The notes under the pieces are model-generated. The model ran no database searches and had not been told where the DNA came from. It was given only the letters and a program-made list of their open reading frames with translations. Of a DNA stretch of 64,000 nucleotides, positions 1 through 12,126 are shown one piece after another. Each line of letters starts with the position of its first letter. Position 1 is the first letter of the stretch. A program made the position numbers and the translations under genes. Origin of the DNA: Glossina fuscipes (lineage: Eukaryota; Arthropoda; Insecta; Diptera; Glossinidae); assembly GCF_014805625.2 (NCBI RefSeq), contig NW_023998414.1, positions 8,775,914-8,839,913 on the forward strand, written 5' to 3'.

Positions 1-1420
1 AAGAGTAAATTTTGATCGAAATTCTTTTGCATTGACGTGAAAAAGCTCTGCATCCAAACAGTTAAGCTGTAATGCGAGTAACGGTACACTCCAAAAATCG
101 CAATTTCTAAAAGAAAATTCGTATGACGATCTTAACATGGTTGTTGCAAGAAAAGAAATTATCTTAGAAATGTTCCAGTGGCTATGACTATTGAACAGAA
201 ATCAAAAATTCCATTCAATTAATTTAATTTGTTAACGTATATTATACTCTCGAAACGAATCTAAACAAAATGTTAACTACATTTATGAACAAGCATCAAT
301 GACTATAGCGCGGAAAAGTGCTGTTGAGGAGCTTCTGTCTGGCAATGTTTAGCATACGACAAAACTTACGCAATCTCTCCGACTTTTGTTAGTAGATTTT
401 CCATATCCGGCCACCGAAGAACGGAAATGTATTAGATATGTCCCGTCATTTGTAACAGAGATCTCATAAAGAACGTAAAAGAACTTTGTCGCTTTAAGAT
501 TTTAATAAAGTTTAGTCATAATCGGCTGCGTGCTCTCTACGCATTAACTGATTATGATAAGCTAGCCACAATATTAAGTTTGATATCAAGTTCTTCACAA
601 GCCATAGCAAATATTTATTAAAATTATTTACTATTCTCAGGCAAAAATGTGCGGGATTAGGACAAACAAATACGATCACAATACATGGTAAGCTTTAGGT
701 TATCATTCAAAGCAGATGTCGGTCTGGGAATTGCAAGTTATTGCTGCATGCAAAAAACAGCTGTTCTGCAGCTATTTACAAGACTGGTCTCAATAATTAG
801 CAAAATATTTCGCAATTTTTTTGATACGATAACTTAAGGTGATGGGTATTAAAAATTCGCTTTAATGCGTATATAACTCGTGCTAGCATTTTGTTTTTTT
901 TTCCCCCATTCTTTTGGCTTTTCATTAGCCTCGACATGCAGCCGTCGTTTACCCGGTCATCCGCTCACAGTTAGCACAGTTACTTCTGCCATTATGGATG
1001 AGGGGATAAGAGAGTATTAGTGAACGACGATACCAAATAGGATTACAACCCAGAAACATTAGATTTTTACAGACATGTGAAAATTTTGTGGTGGCTTTGT
1101 TGAATGTTTTACAGTTTTTTTCAGTTTTTCAAGTTTTTCTTTTCTTTTTCTTTTCTTTTTTATTTTTTATATTTTTTTTTATTATTTTTTTAACATTATT
1201 AGAAGAGTATCATTCGCTATTTAAATGCAACTAACAAATTGTCGCGACGTGCCTGAGGGTTAGTTGAGGGTTTGTAGTTTTTCTTTTTAGGTGTGCGTGG
1301 GAGATTCGTTTTTCGCGCTGCATACAAGGCAGTATGCCGCAGTGAAATGTTTGCGGGTATATGTGTATGTGTATGTTTGCGCGACTGAAATGTAATTAAA
1401 ACTTTATTCGTTCACAAATT
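1..1420. other. A+T-rich DNA, no gene recognised
   Basis: All reading frames are short and I see no protein family, tRNA or other RNA here. A pyrimidine-rich stretch of mostly T with scattered C and A lies at about 1113-1200. The rest is unique-looking A+T-rich sequence typical of fly introns or intergenic DNA. Confidence 0.6.
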
Positions 1421-1424
1421 ATAT

Positions 1425-1460
<36 letters not shown>

Positions 1461-1500
1461 CATATATATACATACATATATATACATATATATATATACA
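1421..1500. repeat. TA / CATA microsatellite
   Basis: An imperfect run of TA dinucleotides interrupted by CATA units, visible directly. It is simple sequence with no coding potential. Confidence 0.9.
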
Positions 1501-2383
1501 TCCCCCCTTTCTCCCCCTTTACTTAATGGGTTTACGTGAACGTGCTGTCACTAATAAGAACTGAAATTTATAGAATTATTACGTAAATAAATAGTCCTTT
1601 TTGTCATTTCAGTTCAGCATATTGTTTACTTCGGCATGGCAATGCAAACGAAAAATTTTTCAAAACATGTGTAAATATTTTTTCTTTTTAGTTTTTTAGT
1701 GTTTTCTTTTGGTTTATTTATTTTTATTTTTTTTTTTTTTTTTTTGTTTTTTTTATCAGTGAATGTCAATAGGTTCCATTGATGATTGCAAATATATGTT
1801 AGCGCTGTCATGTCGTAAATCAAATTGTTAAAATCTGTCGGGCGTACAATCTTTTGTAAATTGTCTTTGATTTGCTAATGGCAAAATTTTCACACACACA
1901 CAACCTTTTATTTTTAACATTATTTTTTTATTTATTTTTTTATTTTTTTTTTTGCTCCTTTTTTTTCTTCTCCTTTTTTTTCGTAATTTGTTGTCAATAG
2001 TAGTTGAAGGCAGCCTCAAACGGAAACGGAAATCAAATTTTTATTATATAAAAGTTTTTTCCTCCACCTTATACCGTACCGTTTTACAAACACTTTTACG
2101 TTTCAATAACGATTTCATCATTCATAAAAATCAGCAGCAACATTATGCTCATGATTACATTAGAAAAGACACATTTTTTTTTTTCTTTTTTCCTTTTATA
2201 CCAAAACCGTAATGACGGCAAAAATGTGCTTTTTTCGGTTGTAGAAGGCGCAAGGCATCTATCTATCTGTAAGACATGTTTCATTCGTTAAGTTTACGAA
2301 AGAGCAGAGTGTTAAACATAACACAACACAGAATATGCACAAGTAAGTGCAAGCATAAAGTAGCTCTGTCTCGTTGCTATGCA

Positions 2384-2386
<3 letters not shown>
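1501..2386. other. Low-complexity DNA without a gene
   Basis: Contains T runs around 1727-1755, a TTTA/T-rich tract at about 1918-1980 and further T runs near 2170-2200. Short open frames here are products of these homopolymers (Lys- or Phe-rich) and are not genes. Confidence 0.6.

Positions 2387-2435
<49 letters not shown>
2387..2435. repeat. (TA)n microsatellite, about 24 units
   Basis: An uninterrupted TA run, seen directly. Confidence 0.95.
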
Positions 2436-2442
<7 letters not shown>

Positions 2443-4901
2443 CATATAAAATTTAAAGAAGAAAAACCATCTAAGGCTTAATATGTAAACCGTTTGATAT
2501 TTGCAATCGAAAATCAAGTAAAAAACCCACCCAAATACATATTAAAATATATCTACTAAGTCAACAGTATAAGTATAGTACAGCAGTCATTTACTTCGAA
2601 AAGGGCCTAAGTACATTTTTTAAAAATAAAATCTAAGAGTTTTTGATTGTTGCGGTTTTTTGTTGTTGTAAATGTTTTCTTTCTATTTCAGTTGCCATAA
2701 GAAGTACAAGGTTCTTTTATGAAGATGCTCTCTCCGCGTTTGCTTTCCTGCCTATCATGTTATGACGTTGTCGTTTCGTCAACCTATCAAACTTCATTAT
2801 GAAGGAAAACAGGCTCCGCGAAACCTTCCTTCTCATTGCCCTACTTTTTTTCCTAACGCGAATTTCGCAAAAATATTCTCAATTGTATCGACACTGTAGA
2901 CATTCGAGTAAAAGAACTTTGAGGGATTTTGTGGAAACACTTTCGGTGGACAAATTCTTCAGAATATCCTTTTGCCAGTAAGAGATAGAAGTACGAGAAG
3001 TGCTGAAACTTATGCGCTCATAAGCGAATATTTTGCTAAACAGAATTGCTTTAGCAACTACGGATCGCTTTTAGCGATTGAGATTTCCTGCTGCCTAGCT
3101 GTGATGACCATGCGAGCGAAATTGAAAGGAATTAATGTCTTATATATGGTATGGTTTCGTTAGAATGGTACCGTAGAGTTTAGTCACATGCACTTTGCTC
3201 ACACTCTGCACGTTATATTGAAATCATCCGTGTTTTTTTTTCTTTTGCTTCTCCAAGATGATAGTATTGTAGTGATTGCATATCATGTGCAAGATGATAT
3301 TGAAATTTTACTGGGTCAATATTATTAAGAGGACATTTAATTTTACATTTTATTGGAAGCAGATTAATTGGAATTGTATAAAATTGGATTATTTCGGACG
3401 GTTCTCAAAAAAAAAAAAAAAAAAAAAAAAAAATGAGCCTACAATTTCGATTGTGTTCTGTCTCTCTATCATGTGCGAAGCAGCGACCGATGCAGACGTG
3501 TTTGAATCAAGTCAAAGAATGAACAAAGAAATACCGCGATATATTGGTTAGTCATTCTAATGTCTACCCGCTGGTAAATCGGTGGCTGTAAAGAATAAAC
3601 CCGATTACGTGATTCCAAGTTTAATTTACCGTATAACTCAACATTTACGGACTTTGGTCTATTAACGATATAATAAACGTCATCACCAGAATGTGACGTG
3701 GCCATTTGGTTAGTGTATCACAGAATACATAATCTTAACCACGTGAACTCTGAACTAAACGCGTCATCATTACGCAGCTCCATACTGGCCTGATAATGGT
3801 AAGCTATAATTTTTCAGTATGTTCTCCAGAGCAAAGAAATATTCCGATGGACCAATTGCGAAGATGGCCCACCTTTCAGCAAAAACAAAAATATAGTCTA
3901 CGCACAGTGTCCTAACTTCATGCTAGTAATAATTTTAATAACATTTTTTGAGTCCATTATGTACATTACTAGCTGTTTAGGCAGCTAGGCCACTGAAAGG
4001 TTATCAAACAATCAATCTTCTTCTTTTTGCTGGCTTGAATGTCCTCAAGTCCTCAAATCGTTAAGAGTAATATAAAAAGCCAGACAAAGAGAGTGGCAAA
4101 GTTTTTAAATGATAAAAAAAATGTACAATTTTTTAAAGCCGTAAGCAGCATAACTCCAACAATTTTCATTTTTATATCTTACATGACTTGTAAAGGCGAA
4201 TCAAGATTGCGCAGACGTATACGATACACAGAAGAACTTGAGACCAGTGCCGAGTCACTTTCTTATCTGTCCCTATGTCTGTATGATCCGTTTTCCTACG
4301 TTCAACCTACGGCTGGTAAATTTTCAATGAAATCTGATGCGCTGTCGTGAAACGAACGCTCTTGGAAATGCTCAGGTTCGAAACACATTTGCAAACTAGC
4401 TCTCACACAACGCCTCATTTTAAAAAATTCTTATATGAATAAGTGTGGAGTAGTATAGGGTATTTAATGCATAGTGTTCGCATTTGTTTCCATTTAAAAT
4501 ATTTTTAAAATATTTCAGAAAAAATTTCTTCTCAATCATCTCTCCGTCCTATCGTTTTTTGTTTTTTTTTTTTTTGCAAAAATTAAATGTCAAAGGTTCC
4601 GTTTTTTTAAGCAGAAGTCCATCCTCTTAATGCTTAAGAAATTGTTTACGCAAAGTTCTATGACATTTAAATTTATATTCGGGGTTACATTTTTTGGTTT
4701 TACTCAGTTTTTATGGAAAATCTGATAAGATTTTCAGTAAATTCATTAAGGATCTATTAACAGGCCGGGAAGGTTTTGAACTGATTCAACAAGTGATACT
4801 CGCTTAATTCATAAGAGCATTTTATAAAAATTTGTAGCGTCAGTGCAAGTAAATTTCTCGAAGACCAGCTGAAAGCTTACGAAATTTCAAGTAGCACTTA
4901 T

Positions 4902-4945
<44 letters not shown>

Positions 4946-5630
4946 GTAGACTCGAGTTTAGCATGCTATCTTTGATAGAACGTCACTATATAACAAATAA
5001 GTAAAATCTCAATATGTGATGATATCCTAAAAAAAAAAAATGTTTTAAAAGTGAAAAGTTTTATATAATTTTTTGCTTTAGTAAATATTTAATATTATTT
5101 CTTAAAGAGAATTAATGTAATTGCTTAGGATTTAAATTGTCGGGCAGGGAAAATTAATCGCAATGGGAATAATGCATTTTATATTTTTAAAAAATTTTCA
5201 TTAAAATCAAGTGGAAACCACTTCACCTGATTACAAACTGTAAAGGTCGGAGGAGAAATATATTTCTGCGTATGACTAAGCGACGGAAAGGAACAAACAC
5301 AAAAAAAAAAAAAAAAGAGAAAAAAATTTTTTTCTTCTTTTTTTTTTTTTTTTTAAGCTAACATTCAACGTTGATCAGCTTCCTTAAAATAACTATAGGT
5401 AATGAATTTTGAATTGTGATAACTAAAGAAAAACTCGCATGAATTTTTGTATTTATTTCAAATATATTTTATTGTCTCTATCTATTTTTATTTATTTATT
5501 TGTTCTTATTTATATGTTTTTTGTCGATGATCGATGAATTTATTCTTAAAATTGCATTTCAATTAAAATTCGAAATCAAATATGATTCTGTAAAATTTAT
5601 ATGAATAGGAGAAATAATAAGAAAAGTTTA

Positions 5631-5633
<3 letters not shown>
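2436..5633. other. A+T-rich DNA, no gene recognised
   Basis: Two long A runs lie at 3407-3433 and 4911-4942. A 103-codon open frame with an ATG lies at 4039-4350 on the plus strand. It matches no family I know, has no visible signal peptide or domain, and has no neighbouring exon-like context, so I leave it uncalled. At 5301-5354 an A-rich block is followed directly by a T-rich block and could fold back on itself as a weak A/T hairpin. Confidence 0.5.

Positions 5634-5661
<28 letters not shown>
5634..5661. repeat. A homopolymer, 28 bases
   Basis: A pure A run that ends about 30 bases before the ATACCCTGCACC start of the family A repeat. It may mark the end of an older insertion, but it may equally be an ordinary homopolymer of the kind common in this window. 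Confidence 0.85.
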
Positions 5662-5689
5662 CGTTCAACGTTATAATCGGATAAGGCTG

Positions 5690-6520
5690 AGCATTATATA
5701 CCCTGCACCCATACACCTAATACAGTTATTTACTTGTTCTGGTAATGATACACCAAAAAGCACACAATTATTTTCATACAACACGCCATAGTTTTCATGA
5801 ACCTCATAAATATTAGAAGACTTGGTATACTTCCTACAAAATTTCATTATTTCTCACACTCCGTCACAGAAAAACTACAAATTAGAATACCCCACTACAT
5901 AAGGGCTTGCTTTTCATGATAATCCCATGTGTATACCTTGGGATCTAATAAATAGACCTATGTGATCCAAATTGGCTACAACCAACTGTTTTGCCAAATT
6001 GTTAGTATAGAACAATTCTTATCATAAAAGATTAATAATTGAAACTATTTCTGAAGCGGTTACTATTGATGAGAAATCCTGTATGATCCTGCGGGATCCA
6101 AGAAATAAACCCATGTGGTTTACATTTGGTTCATTCAATTTTTGTGTCAAATTAGTAGCATAAACAAATTTGTATCGTAACAATTAAAGTTCTTTGGAAT
6201 GCGCGAGCTTGCATTTCTTGAGATTTTTTGAGGAAGTGAACGGGACCATTTTCGATAGCGTTCGTTTATGGGTCAAACGACGTTAGTGTACAAGTTTCGT
6301 GGAAATATCTTAAAAATTGCGGTCTACTGGTTGAAGAAAAAATACATGGGCAGATATTAGACGAACAGACAGACGGACAGACAAGCTTCACGGATTTTGA
6401 TCACTTTCCGAATCGTTTGGTATTATAAAAGGCAACTCTATCGCAAGTGTGTCGCGCTGTTCCATCAATTTGCACAAACTTAGTACAGCCCGTATGACAA
6501 ATGATGTACAGTGTAATAAT
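5690..6520 (+). repeat. Dispersed repeat family A, near full-length copy
   Basis: Starts with TATACCCTGCACC and ends with a degenerate TGTACAGTGTAATA. The start and the end are approximate inverted copies of each other. The diagnostic core runs GATAGCGTTCGT, then TTAGTGTACAAGTTTCGTGG, then AAATTGCGG, then a GACAGACGGACAGAC block, then CACAAACTTAGTACA. The same ordered blocks recur at about 12.6, 23.7 (reverse), 29.2, 39.5, 46.1, 50.8 (reverse) and 60.8 kb. The 5' half matches 35.1-35.3 kb (TTATTTACTTGTTC and ATTATTTTCAT blocks). No open frame of note is present. GACAGACGGACAGAC-type repeats are common in fly genomes. The transposon class is not known to me from this sequence. Confidence 0.75.
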
Positions 6521-7588
6521 AAAAAAAAAAAAAACAAAAAACTTGCAATTAATTTAAGCTTTAGATGAATTTATCTCTCCTGCGATTCTCTTATAGTAAC
6601 GTAGTTTAAAGGATAAACCTTGATCCAGACAATATGGTTCATTCTTCACGACCTATTTATTTTCTTCTTCATTTTTTTTTCTCTTATTGTGTATGTATGC
6701 AATTGATTTTCTTAGAAAGAAAAAGACGAATATTATGTCAGACATATTGAGATGAGGCAAAATTTGATATTATTTAGGAACATATACTTTATTGTCTTGT
6801 ACGATATGTATGTCCGGTCCTTACGAGAGAATGGATAAAATTACTATAAATCCATCCTGTGCGATGATGGGTGTAATAAGACAGAAGATCCAGTTCGTCG
6901 TTGCAAACAAATTGATAATGATGATTATGTTGATGATAATGATGTCGGTAATTGTCTGCATCACCATCGGAGATTTTTATATAACTTACTTTTTTTTATT
7001 TTTTGCTACATTTCAACTGCGAAATAAATGACAAGTGATGTTCATTGTGGCCGATGATGTTGATGGAAGTAATGAAAAGTAAGTTTCTTACCATTTTCGC
7101 ATAAGCTGGCAATTACTTGAGCTTTACGCTATAGATTTTGCACTGCCTTTTCTATCTCTTTTTCTCTCATCAGTTACAACTATTTTTCATATGTAAGAAC
7201 GTTACGATGCGCCACAACTAATCAATGCTAACGTCAATCTTTGGGATAATTGAATTGAGAATAGCATTGAATGATGGTGAGATGAATTAAATTAAGACGA
7301 CCACAACTTTATATCTTTCCTACATAAACACACGTATAAATTAGTTTGAATACAAACAATATGTTACATATAATCTAAAAATGAGTTAGCAAAATATTAA
7401 ATCATTCAATGAATGAGCGATTATTATACGTATCAAATTAAAAATTTAAATGTGAAGAAAACCAAGAAAAAATAATAACCAAAATAACTGGAAAGAATTA
7501 TTATTTAAAACAAGACTGAAAATTAAAATATGCATCTAAGCGGCTGTATGCGTGTTAAAGGCAGACGTGATGAGAAACTAACCTAATT

Positions 7589-7629
<41 letters not shown>

Positions 7630-8117
7630 TGAGCCGCTAGCTAAAAAATATTACATAAAACAATAGATATCTTAAGTAAATTAATTACTAGTGAATCTAT
7701 TGTTGACCGGTCGTTACGATTTACTCAGCTGTTTTATGAATAAATCGTAGTTTTTATTTTCCTGTTTCTAACGTGAACATAATATGAAAGGGAAAGGAGA
7801 AAAGGAGAATGATAAGATTCTCTACATGTACCAGAACAATTTCATATGTCTGTCATATGTCTGGTGGGACTTCAGATTCCTTGAAGCATTTTGTAGATCT
7901 TATACTTAGCAAAGCATTTCACTATTGGTCTGGAGAAGGCAGAACAATTGCTTTTTGTGTTTTTTCTCTTAGCATTCGCATTCCAAACGGACGTTTTGCC
8001 GAAATTTGGACTAAGGTACGCCTTTTGATCGATGCCGTTATAATGCGGTATTTTGGTTTATCGCGGGCAATATTTGTGTTAGTGAATTAGGAGTTCATCT
8101 AAGCAAATTACACCTTT
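6521..8117. other. No gene recognised
   Basis: A+T-rich sequence with a 34-base A run at 7594-7627. Open frames at 6792-7031 and 7809-8090 have no recognisable family, and nothing around them looks like splice-linked coding DNA. Confidence 0.5.
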
Positions 8118-8240
8118 TTCCCATAGCCGAATGGGTAAGAATCGCGACCACCAAAGCTTGACCATACTGGGTTTCGATACTGCGGCTAGTGCAATTTCAC
8201 GCCAACCTTAGTGATGTGTCAAATGTACAAAGTAGGAGTT
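8118..8240 (+). mobile_element. tRNA-related SINE, degenerate copy
   Basis: An A-box-like TAGCCGAATGGG lies at 8124-8135 and a B-box-like GGGTTTCGATAC at 8169-8180, about 33 bases apart, as in a pol III internal promoter. The B box has GGTTTC where the tRNA consensus has GGTTC. The complete SINE at 36641-36822 carries the same extra T. After the B box both copies read TGCGG, then a short divergent stretch, then CCTTAG. The body then decays and no simple-repeat tail or target duplication is visible. I infer that this is an older, 3'-truncated copy of the same SINE family. It is not a functional tRNA gene because no cloverleaf closes. Confidence 0.5.
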
Positions 8241-8341
8241 GTCCGCTTTCCAACTCTCCGAAAACATGAACATGTTGGAGTGTCTTCCAGCCTTAAATGA
8301 GCTAAGTCACAGGCTTTTGCATAGATCATAAAACCGGTTTC

Positions 8342-8596
8342 TGCGATACTGGTTCTTGTACAAGCTATGAAAAGAGGAGTGAGACGTCCCATCTTATCCT
8401 ACGTGAATGCGAGGCTATCTGTAGAACAAGACACCAAGTGTTTCGGGAACCCTTTATAACCGCGGACACTGTATGGTATTCCGAATCAAACGAAGTGGTG
8501 GAATTCATAAGACACGAGCGAGTGCAACAGATCGTTTTGGTCGCAATATGCATTGTTCACGCCGCTAATCTTCTATTTATATTTCAGCACATCTGA
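8342..8596 (+). pseudogene. LINE ORF2 C-terminal fragment
   Basis: The 84-codon open stretch ends in TGA and contains ETSHLILRECEAICRTR. This matches the Cys/His module near the end of ORF2 in Jockey/LOA/R1-type non-LTR retrotransposons, which usually reads ETxxHxLCxCxA. The same module occurs on the minus strand at about 59.9 kb (EMSHHILCECTVICRIR), identical at 11 of these 17 positions. The His of the usual H-x4-C spacing appears to be Leu here, so the module is probably not intact. No RNase H or reverse transcriptase is readable just upstream. It is a dead 3' fragment, since LINEs insert as 5'-truncated copies. Confidence 0.65.
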
Positions 8597-8722
8597 GGGA
8601 ATTTGCACACAGCCCAGAAACTAGATTACGTCGTCTAAAAATTATAAGATGTTTTCAATATTCAATTCGATTTCCGACATATATTCCTGGTTATCACAAA
8701 TTCGACAGCACAATTAATACAT

Positions 8723-9192
8723 TAGGTTGGCGGAAGCGTTCAGTCGTGTATTAAATAAAAAATTTCAGCAGCGCTGCAATTGCAAAGTTTTTAAACATGG
8801 GTTAGTCTTTAACTTGGATCGTAAAATGTTATTATCGCCCAAATCGACAATCTTTTTGACATTGAAATTCTCGGAACGAAATTGGGAAAACCATCTTTGG
8901 CAGTTTTGAACATTTATAACTCCATTATTTCCCAACATGTCGCATAGGTTTCTACAAACCACTAATGCATTGCTCCCTTTCGGGAACTTGTACCAAATAG
9001 CGATGTCCTTGTCCACTGCACCTTATTCATTTTGAGTTTTCCAACTAACTGATGAAGGATATTAAAAGTAGTCCTTTTATATCACCCGAGAATTGTGCTA
9101 ATTAGTATAACGCATTCTACTTATTTGTCTTGACATGACAAGTCAAATCAGCTAAAAATAGTAAGATACGATACAACTTTCCCGCCAACCTA
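8723..9192 (-). mobile_element. Internally deleted mariner element
   Basis: Both ends are inverted copies: AGGTTGGCGG-AAGCGTT reading in from 8724, and AGGTTGGCGGGAAAGTT on the opposite strand reading in from 9192. Both are bounded by TA, the mariner target dinucleotide. GGTTGG-type ends are usual for several mariner groups. The element is about 470 bp, against about 1.3 kb for an intact mariner. It holds only the transposase N-terminus on the minus strand, so most of the catalytic domain is deleted. It lies about 130 bp beyond the end of the LINE fragment. Confidence 0.8.
8765..9016 (-). pseudogene. Mariner transposase N-terminal remnant
   Basis: The 83-residue open frame reads KFPKGSNALVVCRNLC near its start and NCQRWFSQFRSENFNV in the middle. 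These match the N-terminal helix-turn-helix of mariner transposases, which typically read FRKGxxAxxAxxxIxxVYG and then WFxxFRxGxFxLxD. A later LKTNPCLKTLQ matches the second helix-turn-helix start. The frame begins at GTG, not ATG, and an ATG about 14 bases upstream is out of frame, so the start is eroded. It stops before the DD34D catalytic part. The 5' untranslated length to the right terminal repeat, about 170 bp, fits mariner. Confidence 0.8.
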
Positions 9193-10963
9193 TTACTTTT
9201 TTCGTTTCATTGAGACGAATAAATAACTTTACGGTAGCGAGGCACAAGCGCCAGTTGAGCAGCAAGCATTATTTTTGATAAAAGCAAACCGATGAAAAAA
9301 TGAATGGGAGAATTACTCGAGAATAATATTAAATTAATAGAAATCATTCGATAGAATTTCGATGACAAAAGTGATTGTTAGCGTGTTGAAAGAGGTTTGT
9401 GCAAATACATTGATGTGTAATGTAATTATTTAGTCAATCAATTTGATTAATATCAATTAACGGTGCAATCAGCTTGGGGTGTTCGAAAAAATGTAATAAG
9501 AGAAACAAAAAGTAAATAAATAATTAATAAATAAATAAAAGCAAGAAATGCATATGAATAAGAATAAGAATTAGTTTATAGAGAAACGGGAAAAAGGCAA
9601 AAAGAGCATAGAAATCATTCATATACGCAAATATTGAGAACACAATCCCATATCTGAGCGACGTGCTGATCAAGAACGCACAAGGCAGGAAGATGAACTT
9701 AACAAAGGAAGGCAGGAAGTGAAAAAGCAAAGTCAAACAAAATATTAATTAAAATAGAATACAAGTGCGAAATATCCTTTATAAAATGTATAAGATAAAT
9801 ATCCAATAACAAACCCGATCAATTCATATATTTTATGTATTCGTTCTTATTACTGGACATTACGGAATAAATTTCTCTTTGATTGTTTAAACCACTAGTG
9901 CACGGATTTTACAGGCAAAAGCTTTAATAGTTAATGAAAATATTTTCGAAAAACTTGAAGCAAAATACAGTAAAATAACAAAAGCATTGCTTTTGCTATT
10001 AATTAACAAATGCAATTATTTTTGAATAACTTAAAAGTGTACGAATAAATTTCATTACTCACCCCCTACCATCTAGTGCTAAAATGAGGTAAATAATTGG
10101 TTATGTTGTACTTCCAGGAAAAAGATAAAAGAGATTTGCCCTTTAATCAAATTCTTTAGGAGGACTATTCGGCTTTCTGAGCGAACTTTTTTCTCGTTTC
10201 TCCTGGTGTTGCCTGGTAGCAGTAAAGGACAACAAACTAAGCTAAATCTTTATTCTTTAATCATATTGTTCATCTTTGACAATGACTAACTGCAATAGTC
10301 TTAGCAGCTATTCGAAATTTCTTGCCCTCTCTATTAGAAATTCTTTCTAAAAGAACAACCGCACTATAATCCCTTCGATTTTAAAAATGCGGACTATATA
10401 CATATACAATTAACTATCTTAAGCCAATACAACATATATACATATATATATAAATAAAGTTTGTACCTTAAATATACAATGCGCTTTTTCGTGCGGTGCA
10501 AAGATAAGGAATAAATTAATATGCCAGCATCTTTTTGTGGCGAATATAATAGAAATAAGAAATTTCTCCTTCTCTTCGAAATAACTTTCAATAACTAAAT
10601 TTCACTTAATTCAAACGCAAATTGAGTTTAGCGTCAAAGTACAAGAAATTCTTTCAAAAGTGAACACAACTTTCTGACTTGTATATGTATTTTATGACTA
10701 ATTTATAATAATTTTCCCCTTTCTTTTTTTCTTTTTTTTTTTTCTTAATAATTAGTTTACGTTTATATTTTAATTCCAGAACTGATTCGTTTCGAATGTT
10801 TAACTTTCATTTTAAAATTTTTCGTCTTTACTTTTCTTTCAAAGCCACGGACTTTTGCAAGTATTCGTGTCTCCCTCTATAGCGAAATTTAATTAGTTAA
10901 TTGATTTGTTCACGCGGGTTGTATTCTCCCACATAGATGAAATCGATATATTCAATAAACCGT
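9193..10963. other. No gene recognised
   Basis: A+T-rich sequence with A-rich stretches near 9510-9545 and a T run near 10731-10744. I see no protein family, RNA or transposon end. Confidence 0.5.
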
Positions 10964-11067
10964 ACATATATATATATATATATATATAGATATATATAGA
11001 TATACTCATATATATGTGTATACATATATATATATATACGTATATGTATATGTGTATATATATTGAG

Positions 11068-11100
<33 letters not shown>

Positions 11101-11102
11101 CA
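10964..11102. repeat. Compound TA / GATA / CATA microsatellite
   Basis: About 140 bases of TA repeats interrupted by GATA, CATA and TGTA units. The overlapping minus-strand frames rich in Ile and Tyr are translations of this repeat and not genes. Confidence 0.9.
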
Positions 11103-11470
11103 CATTCATTATGTAGTACATAGCAACCATCATTAACACTGTAGTAAAAATGCAACGCGAACAGCGTAGCATAGAAGAGAACGTAACTCAAAACAAAGAA
11201 AGTTTTTCCAACTGTTATTATTTATGGCAATAATATCAATACATACAGAAACGTGTATAAAGAATGTTGGCAACACAATTGCAAAACATTTTGAGATGAA
11301 TGCCGCCATATGCACAAATACATATACGCGGACTCTCTCATACGGATAGACAATAACGTCGTAGCTTATGTATTATATGTGCAAGCGTGATATAAAACTT
11401 TGTCATCAGTTAAATTGAGAAAATTGAAACTGATTGCAACTATGAATGTTGATGAAAGTTTTAATTGTTA

Positions 11471-11502
<32 letters not shown>

Positions 11503-12095
11503 GCGTATACATGACGCAGATACTATCGTATATACAGTTACGCACACTTATATATATATATATACGCACGCACATATAAGCAATTGTAATAAAATGTTAT
11601 ATTTTACTCAACTATAATTACAATAACGGAAACATATGTGTGTCTTGCGTAACTACGATATAACCTCAAATTCACATGTCATTGGCTCTGTGGAATTTAT
11701 CAGTCGGTTTCACTACCATTTCTTATGTATTTTGTCATGCATTTTCAAGATGAACAATTTCTAAGACTCTGGTGTATTCATTAAAAATGTATGTATGTAT
11801 ACAAGTATATATATTTGTGTTTTCTGTCAACAGAAAAGTGTATAACTCTAGAAAATAAATTAAAAATAGATATCTGTTAAAAGTCAGTTTTAGACATGAC
11901 GCGATCACGTCAAGTAATTCGGTCTTTTTTTTATGCCTCAAAATCTAAGCTTCTTAAAGAATTGTGGGTACAAAGAGTTATTTCAAACCGAATACAATTT
12001 TCATCCCTCGCCCAGAGACGACAAACACTTTTCAAATTTCACATATTGGGTTGTTTCTTACAATTTTGAATACAAACGCAGCTCTAATCGTACAG

Positions 12096-12126
<31 letters not shown>

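Noticed and set aside
4039..4350. 103-codon frame starting with ATG (MSSSPQ)
   Set aside because: No domain, signal peptide or exon context. Mixed composition is consistent with chance.
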